Part shown: positions 24,726-37,155 of the stretch, piece by piece
Layout: the number at the start of each line of letters is the position of its first letter
Position numbering within the stretch: the stretch's first letter is position 1
Origin: Malurus cyaneus samueli
Taxonomy: Eukaryota > Chordata > Aves > Passeriformes > Maluridae
NCBI GenBank assembly: GCA_009741485.1
Contig: CM019219.1
Location: 1,762,925 to 1,826,924 of the forward strand
Length of the DNA: 64,000 bases
Reading direction: 5' to 3'
The notes under the pieces: model-generated
What the model was told of the DNA's origin: nothing
The model's database searches: none
What the model saw: the letters and a program-made list of their open reading frames with translations, nothing else
Position numbers and translations under genes: made by a program

Positions 24726-26725
24726 TGGATTAGCTACCTTCAAATCCCTCTGGAGTTGCATCTCCAAGGACAGGTACCAGGAGCATCTCAGCATTTCACA
24801 GGCCTTCAAAACACGAGGAGATTTATATTTCCAATAGGATTTTTCATTAGAGTTGGACACATTTGTTCTGTGGCTGATAATCCAAGTTTCAGATCAGATT
24901 GTCAGAGTGGATAAAAAGGGCAAAGTTTCACAGTTCACAGCCATCCTGGAACATTAATGTGTAATAATTCACAGTACCTGGGTACTATAACATTGAAGAT
25001 AGAGAGCATTTAAATAACCCTGCTGTCAGAGCCACTTTCTGTCAGTCCTTTGTGAGGAACAGAGTGGTGGGAGGTTTACAGCGAGGAAATGAGGAACAAA
25101 AAAAAGGAAAAGCGAACCCATAGCAACAGCCAGAATGCAGAATAAACATTAAAAAAAAAGGCACAATCTTTTCAGCAAAGTTACTCGGTATTAATACTCT
25201 GTTTTCTCAAAAAAAAAACCTACTAGGAACATTCTGAGCCTCAGAAAATAGAACATATTTTCCTAATATAGTTCAGGTTTTTATCTGCATATACTGTACG
25301 GGCACAATTCAATGGCAAGGTATTTGAAGTACTGAGAAAAATAATTTGATTTCTATCTAGTTGCTATTCACTGGACTTTAAAATCAAGGTGAAATGTCAT
25401 TCCCCACCACACCTCCCTATTCCAGCCCGGGATCAGCAGTTTCCAAATGAAAATAAAGTTCAGGACTTTTCCTGCAGATTGACTGCAGGGACACAAAGGC
25501 CAATAAAAGCAAATTCCCACTACTCAAATCTGGAAACACTGATGAAGTCTTATAATGGAAGATTAAAAAAACAAGTGCAAGCAAACAGTGTTCTTGCTAA
25601 ATATATCCATAGGAATTACCATGGATCAGAAGCTTCCCAATGTCACCCAAATCATACACCTGCAAGGAGAGTTTTCCTGCTAAATCAGTCACTAAAAAAG
25701 AAAAGATGACTGAAGGTAAGGAATTACCAGTTTTCACAATTAGAATAATCCTTTAAGAAGTGCATTTTGGCTGTTGGCAGGATCAGAACATAGAGGCAGA
25801 GCCATGAGCCTGTAAAAATGGGACCAAAATGAGCTGTGCAGTGTTAAATTCCTCACTGCTGTTCCTGCACCAGAGATGAAACAAGAGAGTTCTAATTGAC
25901 ACCTCCTTGTGAGCCCCTGTGCTTGCACAAAGTACAATTATCCCTTATCCTGACAGAGGGAAAACGGCAAAAAAGAGGAAAAATATTTGTCTGAAGATGG
26001 AGGTGTTTGGTTTTTAAACTGTTGAGGCTCCAGCTACCCCAGGCTTCAGATTTGGGACAGGAAGTTCAATCTCACAAAGCTCCTGTGCAGCACATTGAGG
26101 GAACTGAAGGTGAAACTGGGGAGATGATGGAGAGCTGAGCTGGACTCAGGACCTGGGGTTGATGATTAAAGTCCTTCCCAAACCATCCCAGAATCTGTGG
26201 ATAGAGGAAAACCTCTCTAAATGAGTTCCCAGGCATGGATCTGTCCCTCCTCCCTGATCCCACCTCTGGGTCACTTTGGTGGAACTGTCCTCACTCACAC
26301 CCAAACACAACTGAGTGTCCACACTGTTCCACAGCTCTGACAGGTTTTGGTTGGAGTTTGCCAAAACACAGGAATTTTGAAGATGGATGAGTAATTCCCT
26401 GCCACGGAACCATTTTTTCCACATTAAGCAGCAGTTAGGAAAATATTGACGTGAAACTGGAACAATTCTGAGCTTTTTTATTTCTTGTGATGATTTCTGT
26501 ATGGCATGGAGCAGCAGTTGGGAGATCAGTGCTACAGGTCAAGCAGGAAGGAAAACTGCCATTCCAAAGGAGGCTGGAAATCTCTCCAAACATTCCAAAC
26601 TATCTGTATCCCTTTTCCTACCAGAATGATGATGGGGAATGTTTTCTACAACAATAATCATTGACTGAACAAACCAGAAGACAGAACTATATAGGGGAAT
26701 ACTGGGATTTTCTCCCCTTAATTCC

Positions 26726-26977
26726 AGAGAATCACAGAGTGTTTTGGGTTGGAAAGGTCCTTCAAGATCACCCCACTCCACCCCCTGCAATGGTCAGAGA
26801 CACATCCCACTATCCCAGGGAGCTCCAATCTCCATCCAGCCTGGCCTTGGGCACTGCCAGGGATCCAGGGGCAGCCACAGCTTCTCTGGGCACCCTGTGC
26901 CAGGGCTGCCCACCCTACAGGGAACAATTCCTGCCCAATATCCCACCTACATCCACCTTTTATCAGTTTAAAGCCAC
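26726..26977 (-). mobile_element. CR1 LINE fragment, about 250 bp of 3' end
   Basis: It begins with GAATCACAGAGTG and TTTTGGGTTGGAAAGGTCC. It continues through the CCTGGCCTTGGGCACTGCC block, the GGGGCAGCCACAGCTTCTCT block and the CCCTACAGGGAACAATTCC block, in reverse CR1 order, so the element is on the minus strand. The right boundary is approximate. Confidence 0.9.
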
Positions 26978-27366
26978 AGAGGCTGTGTGAAGCCCCGGAA
27001 TTGCTCAGGCTCAGAGGTTGGATTGCAGAGGCCAGCAGAGGTGTTTTGGCATTAACAAGTTCACACTGTGGAATGGTCTGGACTCAGCCTAAGTCAGGGC
27101 ATTTCTTTGATAAATGAGAGATTTGTTTACTTCACTGTCATCCACACAAGCTCAGAGCAAATTCCAGGGATGGGAGCTGTAACTGCACAAAACTCAAATA
27201 ACTGCCAAACTCCTGGGCTGTGGGTTCTGCAAGGAAACCTCAAACTCCCCTTATCCAAGAAAATGAGAAAACACAAAGTACTGGAACCTGCTCAGGCTTC
27301 AAAATGAAGAGTTCAGCACTCCTGCTGTTTTTCAGTGATTTTTTTTCCCTCCATCCTTCTTGCAAG

Positions 27367-27500
27367 AACAGAATCCCAGAATTGTTCAGGTGGGAAAAGA
27401 CCTCCAAGAGCATCGAGTCCAACCTGTGACTGATCCCCACTTTGTCACCAGCCCTGAGTGCCACATCCAGGCATTCCTGGAACTCCAAGCACTGGCTCCA
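27367..27500 (-). mobile_element. CR1-like LINE fragment of a second subfamily
   Basis: CAGAATCCCAGAATTGTTCAG, then GTGGGAAAAGACCTCCAAGA and a GAGTCCAACCTGTGAC segment, fit the CR1 subfamily with AAAAGACCTCCAAGATCATC near the 3' end. Minus strand. Confidence 0.75.
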
Positions 27501-28639
27501 CACACCCACAGGATCAATGGCCACCAATCCCACTCCCTCTCATTTATTTTATGCTGCTGCACAGCATTTGGAATTTCAAACAAGTCTGGCTGATGCAGTT
27601 ATTATTTTAAGTGTAGGTTTAGAGATACAATGCACAAAGGGTATTTGAGCTCGCACTGAAATCTTAATCACAGCAAACTGATGAAATAATACCACAGATT
27701 TGTATTTCTCCCATCCTCCCTCTTTCTAGAAAGAATTCCTGTGAGCAGCCTTCATTTAGCAGCCCAAGCCAAGCAGAACCCAGGTGCTGTGTTTTAGGAA
27801 CTCCCCAGATCAGGGTGGGAGTAGCAAGAGCTGTGAGGGCTCAAGGATTTCCACCATTCCACACATCACCCCAGCTGATCCCAAAAATTACACACACATG
27901 GAATTCATTTCAAAATCCCATGGATTTAGCAGTGGGAAGTGTGAAGAGGAACATCTGAAGCTGCAGGAAAGGATGGGGGGGTGCAGCAGAGCTGAGGATG
28001 AGCTGAGGGCTCAGGAGGCTCAGGGCATCCAGGTGATGACCCCAAATCCTCTCCTGCATCCTTCATCACTGAAGTGCCTGTCCTGAGGATCACAACCTGC
28101 TGCTCCACAGAGCAAATCCCCTCCACTGTTATCAACACCCAGAGCTGACATTTTCAGTCTTCTCCTGCTTTTTCTAATGGGACAACAGAGTCACAAATAT
28201 TCAGGAGATACTAGACCTTGTACACACCTAATTCCTGCAAGATTTTGCGATTTCACCTCAAATACATTTTAACTTTCTTCATTATTGCAATTTATTTTTT
28301 TAATAACTCAACAGTCCTATTAAAATACGTTGGTTTTTTTTAAAAGAAAACACTCCCTGACTAACCTGAGCATAATACAAAATGTATTTACAGGGTGAAA
28401 GCACTCCAATTGCTGTCGTGGGATTCATGCCGTACGCCCACGGTGCAAATACCTCAAAAAGCAAATTAGTCATCTGCTTCCAACTGTCAGGATGCAGGAA
28501 AAGACAACAGCCACTGTCTTGGAAAGAGCCTGAAAAATCTCACCACTGAGCTTCTGTACGTTGCAAAGGATTTTTTCACAAGCCAAGTCAATAATGGCAG
28601 CCTTGAAATGAAAAGAGAAAAAAGAGGGACAATGTGGAA

Positions 28640-28725
28640 GGGTCCAAGGCCAGGTTGGGTGGGATTTGGAGCAAACTGGGATTGTGGAAGTCCCATGGCA
28701 GGGGGTGGGATGGAATGGGCTGCTG
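28640..28725 (+). mobile_element. CR1 LINE fragment lacking its terminus
   Basis: GGTCCAAGGCCAGGTTGGGT, GGAGCAAACTGGGAT and CCATGGCAGGGGGTGGGATG follow CR1 sense order on the plus strand. The final CCAACCCAAACC block is missing. Confidence 0.7.
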
Positions 28726-29544
28726 GAGAGAGAAAAATTGTTTTCATTAAGGTTTAGTTAATCCTGAGTCAGAAAACCACCCAGGAGCGTAAAGCTGAGA
28801 TCATTTCAACCTGTGCGATCTTTGCGGGAAACAAAACCAAAGGAAATGGGGAAAACAGACAACAAAACCAGGGAGAGGTGAAAAACTGTTAGGTGATAAA
28901 TAGGTGATCCTTAAAAAAAAAAAAAAACAACCTGATCCTTTCCCATCACAGCCACTTCTGGGAAATCCTACCATTAGGGAACTCCATTAATACCAAGGAT
29001 TCCCCACATCCCAACAGAGAAAGAAAGGCATCCAGATATAACAGCTCTATCCTTCTAAATCACTTTGTAAAGAGTATTTTCTTTGCTTCTAATGGATGTC
29101 CATTAAAAAAATCAGCACACGCAGATCTAAGCTCTCCTCTCCCAGCTCCATCGAATTTATACACAAAAAAAATATTCAAATGCAAAGATTTTGATGTTAA
29201 AGTTGGTATTTTAAAATAAAAAAAGCCTCCAGCAGGTGCATAAATTCAGTGTTTCACAGAGATTTAGAGGGTGTAATCCCCTTAGGCTGCTCTGAAAATT
29301 ACAGCCTATTCTTAGTTCCTGCCAGTCCATGTCAGCAAAATGGTTGTTCTTCATTATCATATTTTAATACTTGGGAGTGTTAATTGAGGTTAAGCTCAGG
29401 TTGAGCCCAGAATGCTGAAATTAAAAAAAAACCTGCCAGAAAATGAAAGTATCCTGAAAATAATATGGGAAAATGCGTGAAAAATTGGAGATGAGATCTG
29501 CATTCCAAGGGGGATGTGAACTCACCCAAATCCATCCTTGCTTG

Positions 29545-29668
29545 AGACCAGATTGGAGGGGGCTTGGAGCAACCTGGGATAGAGGGAGGTGTCCCTGGCC
29601 ACGGAAATGGGTGGGATTTAAGGTCCCTTCCAACCCAAACCAATCTGGAATGTTGGGATTCCATGACC
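29545..29668 (+). mobile_element. CR1 LINE fragment, 3' end
   Basis: GGCTTGGAGCAACCTGGGAT, the GGTGTCCCTGGCCACGG block and GGTCCCTTCCAACCCAAACC occur in order on the plus strand. It is followed 36 bp later by a second CR1 in the opposite orientation. Confidence 0.85.
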
Positions 29669-29703
29669 TGCCCGAGCTCTGCACATCCACACAGAAACAG
29701 AAA

Positions 29704-29895
29704 ACCCCAGAATCACCAGGGTTGGAGAGACCTTCAAGATCTTCCAGTCCAACCCATGCCCAACACCTCAACTAAACCACAGCACCAAGGGCCACATCCA
29801 ATCTTTGTATAACACACCCCCACCTCCCTGGGCAGCCAATTCCAACATTTTGTCACTTTTCCCATAAAAAACTCTCTCCTGATATCTAAATACAG
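29704..29895 (-). mobile_element. CR1-like LINE fragment, second subfamily
   Basis: CCCAGAATCACCAGGGTTGG, GAGACCTTCAAGATCTTCCA, CACCTCCCTGGGCAGCC and a CTCTCTCCTGATATCTAA segment are in reverse CR1 order, so the element lies on the minus strand. It faces the preceding plus-strand copy. Confidence 0.82.
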
Positions 29896-31018
29896 GATCT
29901 GAGGCACAAAGGATGAAGCTTTGGAGCAGTGGCTCCTCCTTCGTGGACATCAGAACACATCAGATCCAAAGCAAGCCTGAAACTCCAGAAATAACATTCG
30001 GGATGGAAACCAGGCCAAACAAAACTTTTATTTTTCTAAAACAGCGACAGATTTTCTGTAGGAAACTTTGCTTTGTGCAAGACTTGACATTTGAAAGAAT
30101 TTATTTTTACCAAAAATAACAACTGGTTCACTAATGAAGGACAGAGTTTCGAGCCTGAGCTCTCCTACACTGGAATACCTTCCAAATTATTTTTAGGAGG
30201 AAAGAAAAAGCAGCTTTCTCCAAACACTGCACGGCACAAGGAAAATCACCCAGAACTCTCCTCCTCCTGCTATCCAGACTCTGCTCTCAAACTGTTCCTA
30301 AGAGTTAAAACTGATGGAAATGCTGTTTTTCAGGAAGTCTGGGCTGAAAATCAACCTCAGTGCCTCCAATTTGCACGGAAACGCTGTGCCAGTAGTGAAA
30401 TCCTTGCTGGCGTGAAGGAGATGAATTCCATGCAAGTGTTTGTGTAGATAATTATGTGAAAACAAGAAAGTGAAAGTCGAAAGCCCCGAGGTATCAACAA
30501 CAGAATTCTTTCATGAGGAGTTTAATTTTTAGAGAAATAATTGAATTTATCCTGTGCTAACACTCACATAATTCAGTCCTGGCTAACGAGCTCAGAAACC
30601 GCCAGATGGAAACCAAACATTGGGACACCATGGAGTGTTCTCAAAATTTTCAGGGAATTCTAACAGGATCATCCAAAGACAGGAATAATAAGAAACACAT
30701 AAAAATCATCTCTGAAAAGCTAAAAGTATTCAGTAAGGAAAAAACTGCTTTATGAGACTTTAATCAAAAATTAAACCAAACTAAAAAATGAATGTATCAC
30801 TATAACCACTGAAGATCGAGAATTGCAAAGATGCTCAAACCACACAGAGCTGAATGCAGCAGTTGAGAAACCAGGATTTCAAACTCATCATCTAAAAATC
30901 ATCTCATTTTTAAATACTTATACCCAAGGACCATTTTCATCAGCTTAACGAGGCTGCCTTCTACCAGCAAATATTAAGTGTATGGAAATCTGGAATTATT
31001 GTGCACTTAAAGACCATC

Positions 31019-31070
31019 AAATCACTGAATGGTTCGGGTTGGGAGGGACCTTAAAGCTCATTCAGTCCCA
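31019..31070 (-). mobile_element. Short CR1 LINE 3' end
   Basis: AATCACTGAATGGTTCGGGT followed by TGGGAGGGACCTTAAAGCTC is the reversed CR1 terminus; only about 50 bp are recognisable. Confidence 0.8.
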
Positions 31071-31783
31071 GCTGTTTTCAGCCCTGCAAACATGGATGGA
31101 AATGTCTCAGCTGGAAATAAACAACTTTAAACAAAAAAAAAAACCCAAACCAAGCTGGCATCAGCACCGAGTGTTTATGGCTTTACCTATAAAGAGGATC
31201 TCACCCAGCAGAGCCTCATCCTCTGAAGGCAACTATTGACTGTTCTTTATGTCCTCAGTAAATAAAGGCCTTCACCAGCTCATCTGCAGACTTTAAATGT
31301 TGTATCTTTAGTTAGAGCTTTTAGGAGCTGATCAATAGCTTGGGGGAAAAAACCATTTACAAGTCTCAGGTTCACAGTAGGGACAGTTTGAATGTGGGCT
31401 TGTGGAAGGCTTGAAAAGGGGAAATAAAAATCAGGTATTGCTGTGATGCCTTATCAGGCTTATCTAAGCCAGGCTGGACAAAATTCAGAGAATCCAAAGC
31501 AGTTCTGTTACTGCAGGGCCTTCAGGGCCATCCAGGGCAGTCCCACACCCACAATGGACAATGGCTCACGGGTTTTTCACCCTTTCTCACTTTTGTCCAT
31601 TTGCACATCGGGGCTGAATCCTCCAATTGCAGCTGCAGCCAATGCAGTCATTCACTCCAAGTTGGCTCCCCCAATTCTCTGTTGTTTCCATCTCTTGGGG
31701 CCTGGCACAGGGAGGTGTCCTTGAGTTTGGGGCTGCAGAGGAATTGTTTTGTGTAAAAATGGGAGAGCAGGAGCTCAGGGGTA

Positions 31784-32253
31784 GATGGGATGGGATTTAA
31801 GGTCCCTCCCAACCCAAACCATCCCATAGCTCTGTGATTTGGCTCTGGTGCCGTGTTCAATTCCAGCAAAGTTGGTGAACTGAGCACCTTCCTCTGATTC
31901 CAAATCAATCTGGAGGCCAAAGAACAACCCCCACCTACAACAGCAAGAACTCCACGTTGCATTTCGCTTTCTGAAGGAAAAAAGTCTTTAAAAAATGGAT
32001 TCACCATTTCATGAACTTCTGTTGGTGCCACCACAGCTCCTTTGGCCATGACACCACCCAGGCACTGCTCATCACACCCTCAAACGCTGAAAATCAGAAA
32101 GAAAAGTGACACAGGCCCAGCTGATCATTTCCTGAGCTGAACAAACAGCTGCAGCACCTCAGAAATGCTGATTGCTCACCTTAGGGACGGGCACATCAAA
32201 CACACGGTGCAGAATTTCCCATTAACACTTGCTGTTACACAGGCTGGAGATTT
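31784..32253 (+). repeat. 470-bp duplicated segment, copy A (contains a CR1 3' tail)
   Basis: This segment matches 55737-56206 almost base for base in the same orientation and with nearly the same length; by eye it is roughly 90 percent identical. The first 55 bp are a CR1 3' end (GGTCCCTCCCAACCCAAACC). The remaining 415 bp are not CR1 and include shared blocks such as TTTGGCTCTGGTGCCGTGTT and ACAGGCCCAGCTGATC. Upstream of 31784 the two copies diverge: copy B continues into CR1 body and copy A does not. It could be a local segmental duplication or two copies of an unrecognised dispersed repeat, for example a solo LTR. Confidence 0.9.
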
Positions 32254-33333
32254 CAGCACGTAAAACCAAGCTAATTTTCTTTCCAAAATCTGAATTTTTC
32301 ATTTTTGTTCACTGTCAGGACAGCAGAGGAGCAGGTGCTGTGTCTCTGTGAGGACAGGGAAGGGGCAGAGATGGCCCTGGTTAACCCTGAATAATTGGAG
32401 GTCAATCAGCTGAATTCTGAGTGAGGAAGGTCCTGGGCTCAGGGGCAGAACCAGAATTCCTACAGCAATCCTGACTGCATCCATTTTCCACATCTCCAAA
32501 ATTCCATGGACACATTATTTCCTCCCTTCTTCCAAAAACAACTATCAAGAAACTTTGCCAGCACTTGTTTGTATCCAACAAACTGAAAAAACTTTAAAAG
32601 AGCCTAAATTTGTTATTTTACAAAGAAAAATCAAAGTACCAATGCACGAAATTTGACGTAAGAATTTTCATTTTAAACTCATTTGCATGCCAGAACATCC
32701 ATGTTCATAAGCAACTGTTCTATTTTAATTAAATCATTTTCTTTTAATGAAATTTCTATGCATAAAGAAGAAATTATAGAATGTAAAGAAGTACCTGCAT
32801 ACCTGAAAAACCCATTTTTAATTAAAAAGGACCAAGGCAGAGACAATCACAGGTAAATGAAGAGCAAGAGACTTCAAACCATTGTCTGACAAAGCACAGC
32901 TGCAGGCTCAGTGAGCACAGCAAATGTCATTTAAAAGGCATTTTCTTCCTTTTAACACACAAACATCCCTACAACAGATCTTCAGCCTCACTGAGAGGCA
33001 CAAAATTCCTAAACAGATCCTATTTTGCAGTGTTATATTCTATTATACATTCCTCCTAATAAAATGGATTATGTGTTTTGATTTATTGCTCAATGCTGAG
33101 AATTTGCTTAATATGAAAGTGGAAAAAATATTAATCTGCCCTAAAAAGTAATTTCTAATTTAAGATGAATATGCTGCTTTTGATGCTGGTTTCCTAATGG
33201 CTGGGCTTCGTATTCAACATTCAAGGTAAAAAAATAATCCTGAAGTTCTGATTATTGTGAAAAAGGTCACAGAAAGCCAAAAGTTATTAAAATAGATAAC
33301 TTTTAGACTGATTTCCTGCTCTTGTCTTTGCAG

Positions 33334-33405
33334 GCTTTCCTATCGGACCGGGCAGGACACGGCCAATTGTGACACATGCAGGAACAGTGCATGTATTATC
33401 TACAG
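33334..33405 (+). CDS. INSYN2A: INSYN2A coding exon 2
   Basis: A 72-bp internal exon encoding LSYRTGQDTANCDTCRNSAC IIY between split codons. The Gly codon is completed by its first base and the Ser codon is begun by its last two. The acceptor is TTGTCTTTGCAG and the donor ACAG|GTACGT. Length and phases fit both neighbours exactly, and the peptide matches the corresponding segment of vertebrate INSYN2A. Three cysteines in a C-x2-C-x5-C spacing (CDTCRNSAC) are a visible feature; whether they bind metal or are lipidated is not known to me. Confidence 0.96.
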
Positions 33406-33819
33406 GTACGTTAAAAACACCAATATTCCCATTTTTTCCTGGGGGAAAGCAATGATTGGGTCACCAATGCAGGCTCTGTGATCAACCTCCATGTCCCAAC
33501 CACCAGGGCAGAAATTAATCCTCACTAAATCATAAAATTCAACATCTGGGTAGGTGTGGATCAGAAAAGATATGATGATGGGCAGCAGGGTGTGGGATGG
33601 GAAAGGTTACAAGGTGTGAACTTTGTTTTGAAATTGATGGAGATATTTAGGATTTTCTAACCAACAAGTCAACTTCACATTTACTGTTATTCGCTTCTAC
33701 ACATACTTGGGATTTATTTTCATGGCAGTAACAACTGGACTCGGAAATTCATTTGGAGAGAGGGTCTGTACAGCAAAGAGAACCACAGAGAGATCCAGTC
33801 CAGGCACTTTTAGAGTAAA

Positions 33820-34036
33820 ATCAGGATTGGATGGGATATTGGGAAGGAATTCCTGCCTGGGAGGGTGGGGAGGGGCTGGGATGGGATTCCCAGAGAAGCT
33901 GTGGCTGCCCCTGGATCCCTTTGAGTGCCCAAGGCTGGGCTTGGAGCCCCCTGGGACAGTGGAAAATGTCCCTGCCCAGGAGCTGGAATGAGATGAGCTT
34001 TAAAATCCCTTCCATCCCAAACCATTCTCTCATTTT
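33820..34036 (+). mobile_element. CR1 LINE fragment, about 215 bp of 3' end
   Basis: TTGGATGGGATATTGGGAAG, CCCAGAGAAGCTGTGGCTGC, TGCCCAAGGCTGGGCTTGGA, GGGACAGTGGAAAATGTCC and TCCCTTCCATCCCAAACC with a decayed CATTCTCTC tail follow CR1 sense order on the plus strand. Confidence 0.92.
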
Positions 34037-36719
34037 TATAAACTGATATTCCTACCCATTTTGTTGGGGTTTTTTTGGCATATTCAGTGAAGGAATAACA
34101 GGCACTGGGCATGACATGGAGCCATCATGAGCCTGATGATGTGTTTCATACTGACAGCTTAATTGTCTTCCTCAAAAAAACCCCAACTGAATGTTTTCAG
34201 GCATTGCAGGTGAGAAGAAAACAAACGTGTCTCAGGATTTCAGCAAATCAGGCACTGCAGCATGACTGAAAATGCATAGAGATGACAATTCCAGGGAAGA
34301 TATAAACTCAAATGACTAAAGAACTGTAGGATTTCCACCCTCACCCCTTCATTCTCTGCTCAGCCTGCTTTAGGCAGAAGATCTGGAGCTGTTTATTTAT
34401 AAATTGTCTCCTCACTGCACAAAAATGAAGGAAAAAAGAATGGAAACCTCCAGCTCCATTTCAGAACCAACCCTAGCAGGGTTCTGTGCCAGGGCAGGAA
34501 CCAATGAATGCTTTCATTCCTCCTTAAAGCAAAGCTCAGAAGCACAAGAATACCCAAAACTTCCCTTTTCCTCCACAATTCCCAGCTCAGGGCAGCCTGG
34601 AGGGACAACACAGTGCTTCTCCAGCAGGGAATTATCCTTGTTCCATTAGCTAGAGGAAAATCCAATTAGAAATTTTCCCAAATCTTCGTTTCTAGTCAGT
34701 GGATTTCAAATTCCAACCTCTACCCTTGCACTCTGCAAGTGAAATCACCCCAGAGCAAAAATCTGGAGAGTTTTCCAGCTGAGGGAGGGTGGAGCAGGCA
34801 GGTCCAGCTCCAAATTCCCACCTGGAATGCCTCGGGATATTTGCCTAAAGCCACGTTTGCAGGGGATGTTTGAGCAAAAACCAGCTCAGCTTTGTGCTGT
34901 TGAGGAGAATTCGTGCTGCAGGCGAGAAATGTGAGAGCAGAAACAGAGCAAAGCAGGGGGAGCACGAGAAAAGGGGATTAAAACCAGGAATTCACCGATA
35001 AAACCAGCCCTGAGATGCCTTGTAGGAATTTCTGCTCCTCCACAGGGCCCTGACACCTCTGGGAGAAAGGGCAGCAAATCCTGAGTTAGGCTGGGATTAA
35101 ATCCAGTGTTCCTTTGCCTAAGGTTTGCACAGAAAATGCTGCAGGGAGAGACCCAAGATCTCATTAAGGCAAAACAACTTTTAGGAATGGAAACTGAAAC
35201 TGTTCAAGGCTCCATAAATCCCTGAGTTCTTGGAGGGCACTGGACCTGTCCAAGCAGGAGATTCTTAGTCTTGAGCTCTTTCTCCCAATTAATGCGTAGG
35301 AAACTCTTAAAAAAAAAATTTAAAAATAATGGCCTTATGGGACAAATCAATATTTAATGAGAAATCCTCCAGTTTGCCATAACTGACTGTGTAGGTTTTT
35401 GAAAAACGCTTCAATTTTGAAAACTGCAACATTAAAAGAAATAATATTTAGAGCTGTTTCAAATCTCAATTTTTAAACAGCATTTTAGAGGAATGATTAA
35501 GTTCAGATTAAGATTAAGTGCAGCCTGCAGTGTCAGGTGGAGCACGGGCGAGAAGGTGGAAATTCAGGTAATTAAATTCTTCCCCTTCAAGTTGAATTTT
35601 CAGAGTATTCACATAACGTAGCACAAAAACCAGAGACAGTGGAGAAGACAACAAAAAAAAACCTATTTTGCTCTAAAGGGTTTCGTGCATCCAAAATATT
35701 GTCAGTAAAAATTCTAAGAAAAGCCTTTTGGGAACACATATTTTGCATATTAAATTTAATTTTTTTGCTAAGATTACAAACCTATTTTGTGTTATTTTCT
35801 GTTTATACTGAAACAAACATATTTCCTAGCATTAAAAAAAAGGAAAATCAGGTTATTTTCTCATTGTTTTAAAGAAACAGGAAACTGATCAAAATTTAAA
35901 AATATTTAAAATAAAAAAGTAGCAAAAGCTGAAGTTGCTTTGCAAATCAGGAGGGAAAAGAAAGCCATCCACATCTGGATTTTCATTTCCCTCAAAATTC
36001 CACTTATTTCTTCAAAATATTCAGGAATTTGGAACTCCAGACCCAGAAATCATTGACACCTTCTCCCACCACACCAGAGCAGCCACAGCCTTCAAACTGT
36101 CAGCAAAAAATATTCTTGGCAGCCACTTCCAGGCAGAATTTAAAATAGTAGCCAAAAATGGGATTAAATTGTACAAAAATGGGATTTTGGGCTGCAGGAT
36201 TGCTGTGAAGTGTACAAAGTTCATTTTGGGGTCATTAGTGCTTATATGGACCCCATTTTTCCAGGATGGGACAGGTGCTAACACCTGAACACAAACACTT
36301 TATAGGGGCACAGCCCAATGCTCCTGCAGGGAAAATTTCCTCTCTTGGAATATTAATTCTACAGAAAGAAGCTATTTTGGAATCCAGGAAATATTTCTTC
36401 TTCATGTAGGATTCTTGGTGGGTTTTTTTTAGGGAAGGCCGACTACTGCCTACAGGTGAATATTTTCGTTTATTGTGTAATTTAACAGAGGTCAAGCAGA
36501 GTTTCCCTCCTCCTGCATGGTTAATTTGAAATAATCAAAGCATTTGAAAGCTATGGCCATGTCATTCAATTCACAGAGACACGGCGTGAGGATTTGGGGA
36601 TGGAAAGGGAAATTCAGTCTCAGCTGAGCTGGAACAGGAGCAAAAAGGATTTCCCTGGAGGCAGAAAGGAGAGGGAAATGCCCTGAGCAGGGTCCACCTC
36701 AGAGGGGGCAAGAGACAAG

Positions 36720-37155
36720 AGGAGAAAGGACCTGGAGCTGCTGGAGAGAGAGCAGAGGAGGATCCGGGATGATCAGAGGGATGGAACAGTGCTGATGTGG
36801 GGAAATATTGGGAAAATTGGGATTGTTCAGCCTGGAAGAGGAGCTTTGGGGTGACCCCACTGTCCTTTCCAGTACCTGACGCAGCCACAACAGACAGAGA
36901 GAAGCTACAAGAGTGTGGAGTGACAGGATAAGGGAAATGACCTCAAACTGCCAGAGGGCAGGGATGGATGGGATTTTGGGCAGGAATTGTTCCCTGTAGG
37001 GTGGGCAGCCCTGGCACAGGGTGCCCAGAGAAGCTGTGGCTGCCCCTGGATCCCTTTGAGTGCCCAAGGCCAGGCTGAAGCACCCTGGAGCAGTGGAAGG
37101 TGTCCCTGCCATGGATTGGATAACATTTCCAACCCAAACCACTCCGTGATTCCCT
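36720..37155 (+). mobile_element. CR1 LINE fragment, about 435 bp, longest recognisable copy
   Basis: It includes upstream CR1 blocks (GCAGAGGAGGATCCGGGATG, GATTGTTCAGCCTGGAAGAG), the GTTCCCTGTAGGGTGGGCAG block, and the full terminus TTTCCAACCCAAACCACTCC with a GTGATTC tail. Plus strand, 5'-truncated. The open frames covering it are shadows of degraded CR1. Confidence 0.92.

Larger units (their letters stand above)
19479..33333 (+). other. INSYN2A: INSYN2A intron between coding exons 1 and 2
   Basis: A 13.9-kb intron, GT at 19479 to CAG at 33331-33333. It contains several CR1 pieces, a short tandem repeat at 23.6 kb, a 21-22-bp minisatellite at 24.6 kb, and the first copy of a 470-bp duplicated segment at 31.8 kb. 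No coding exon of DOCK1 or of any other gene was recognised on either strand. Open frames at 22560-22991, 23106-23705 and 30091-30447 lack recognisable similarity. Confidence 0.8.

Noticed and set aside
36571..37142. Open frames over the CR1 copy at 36.7-37.2 kb
   Set aside because: They follow degraded CR1 sequence and appear in the same form over other CR1 copies, for example near 26.8 and 62.1 kb.
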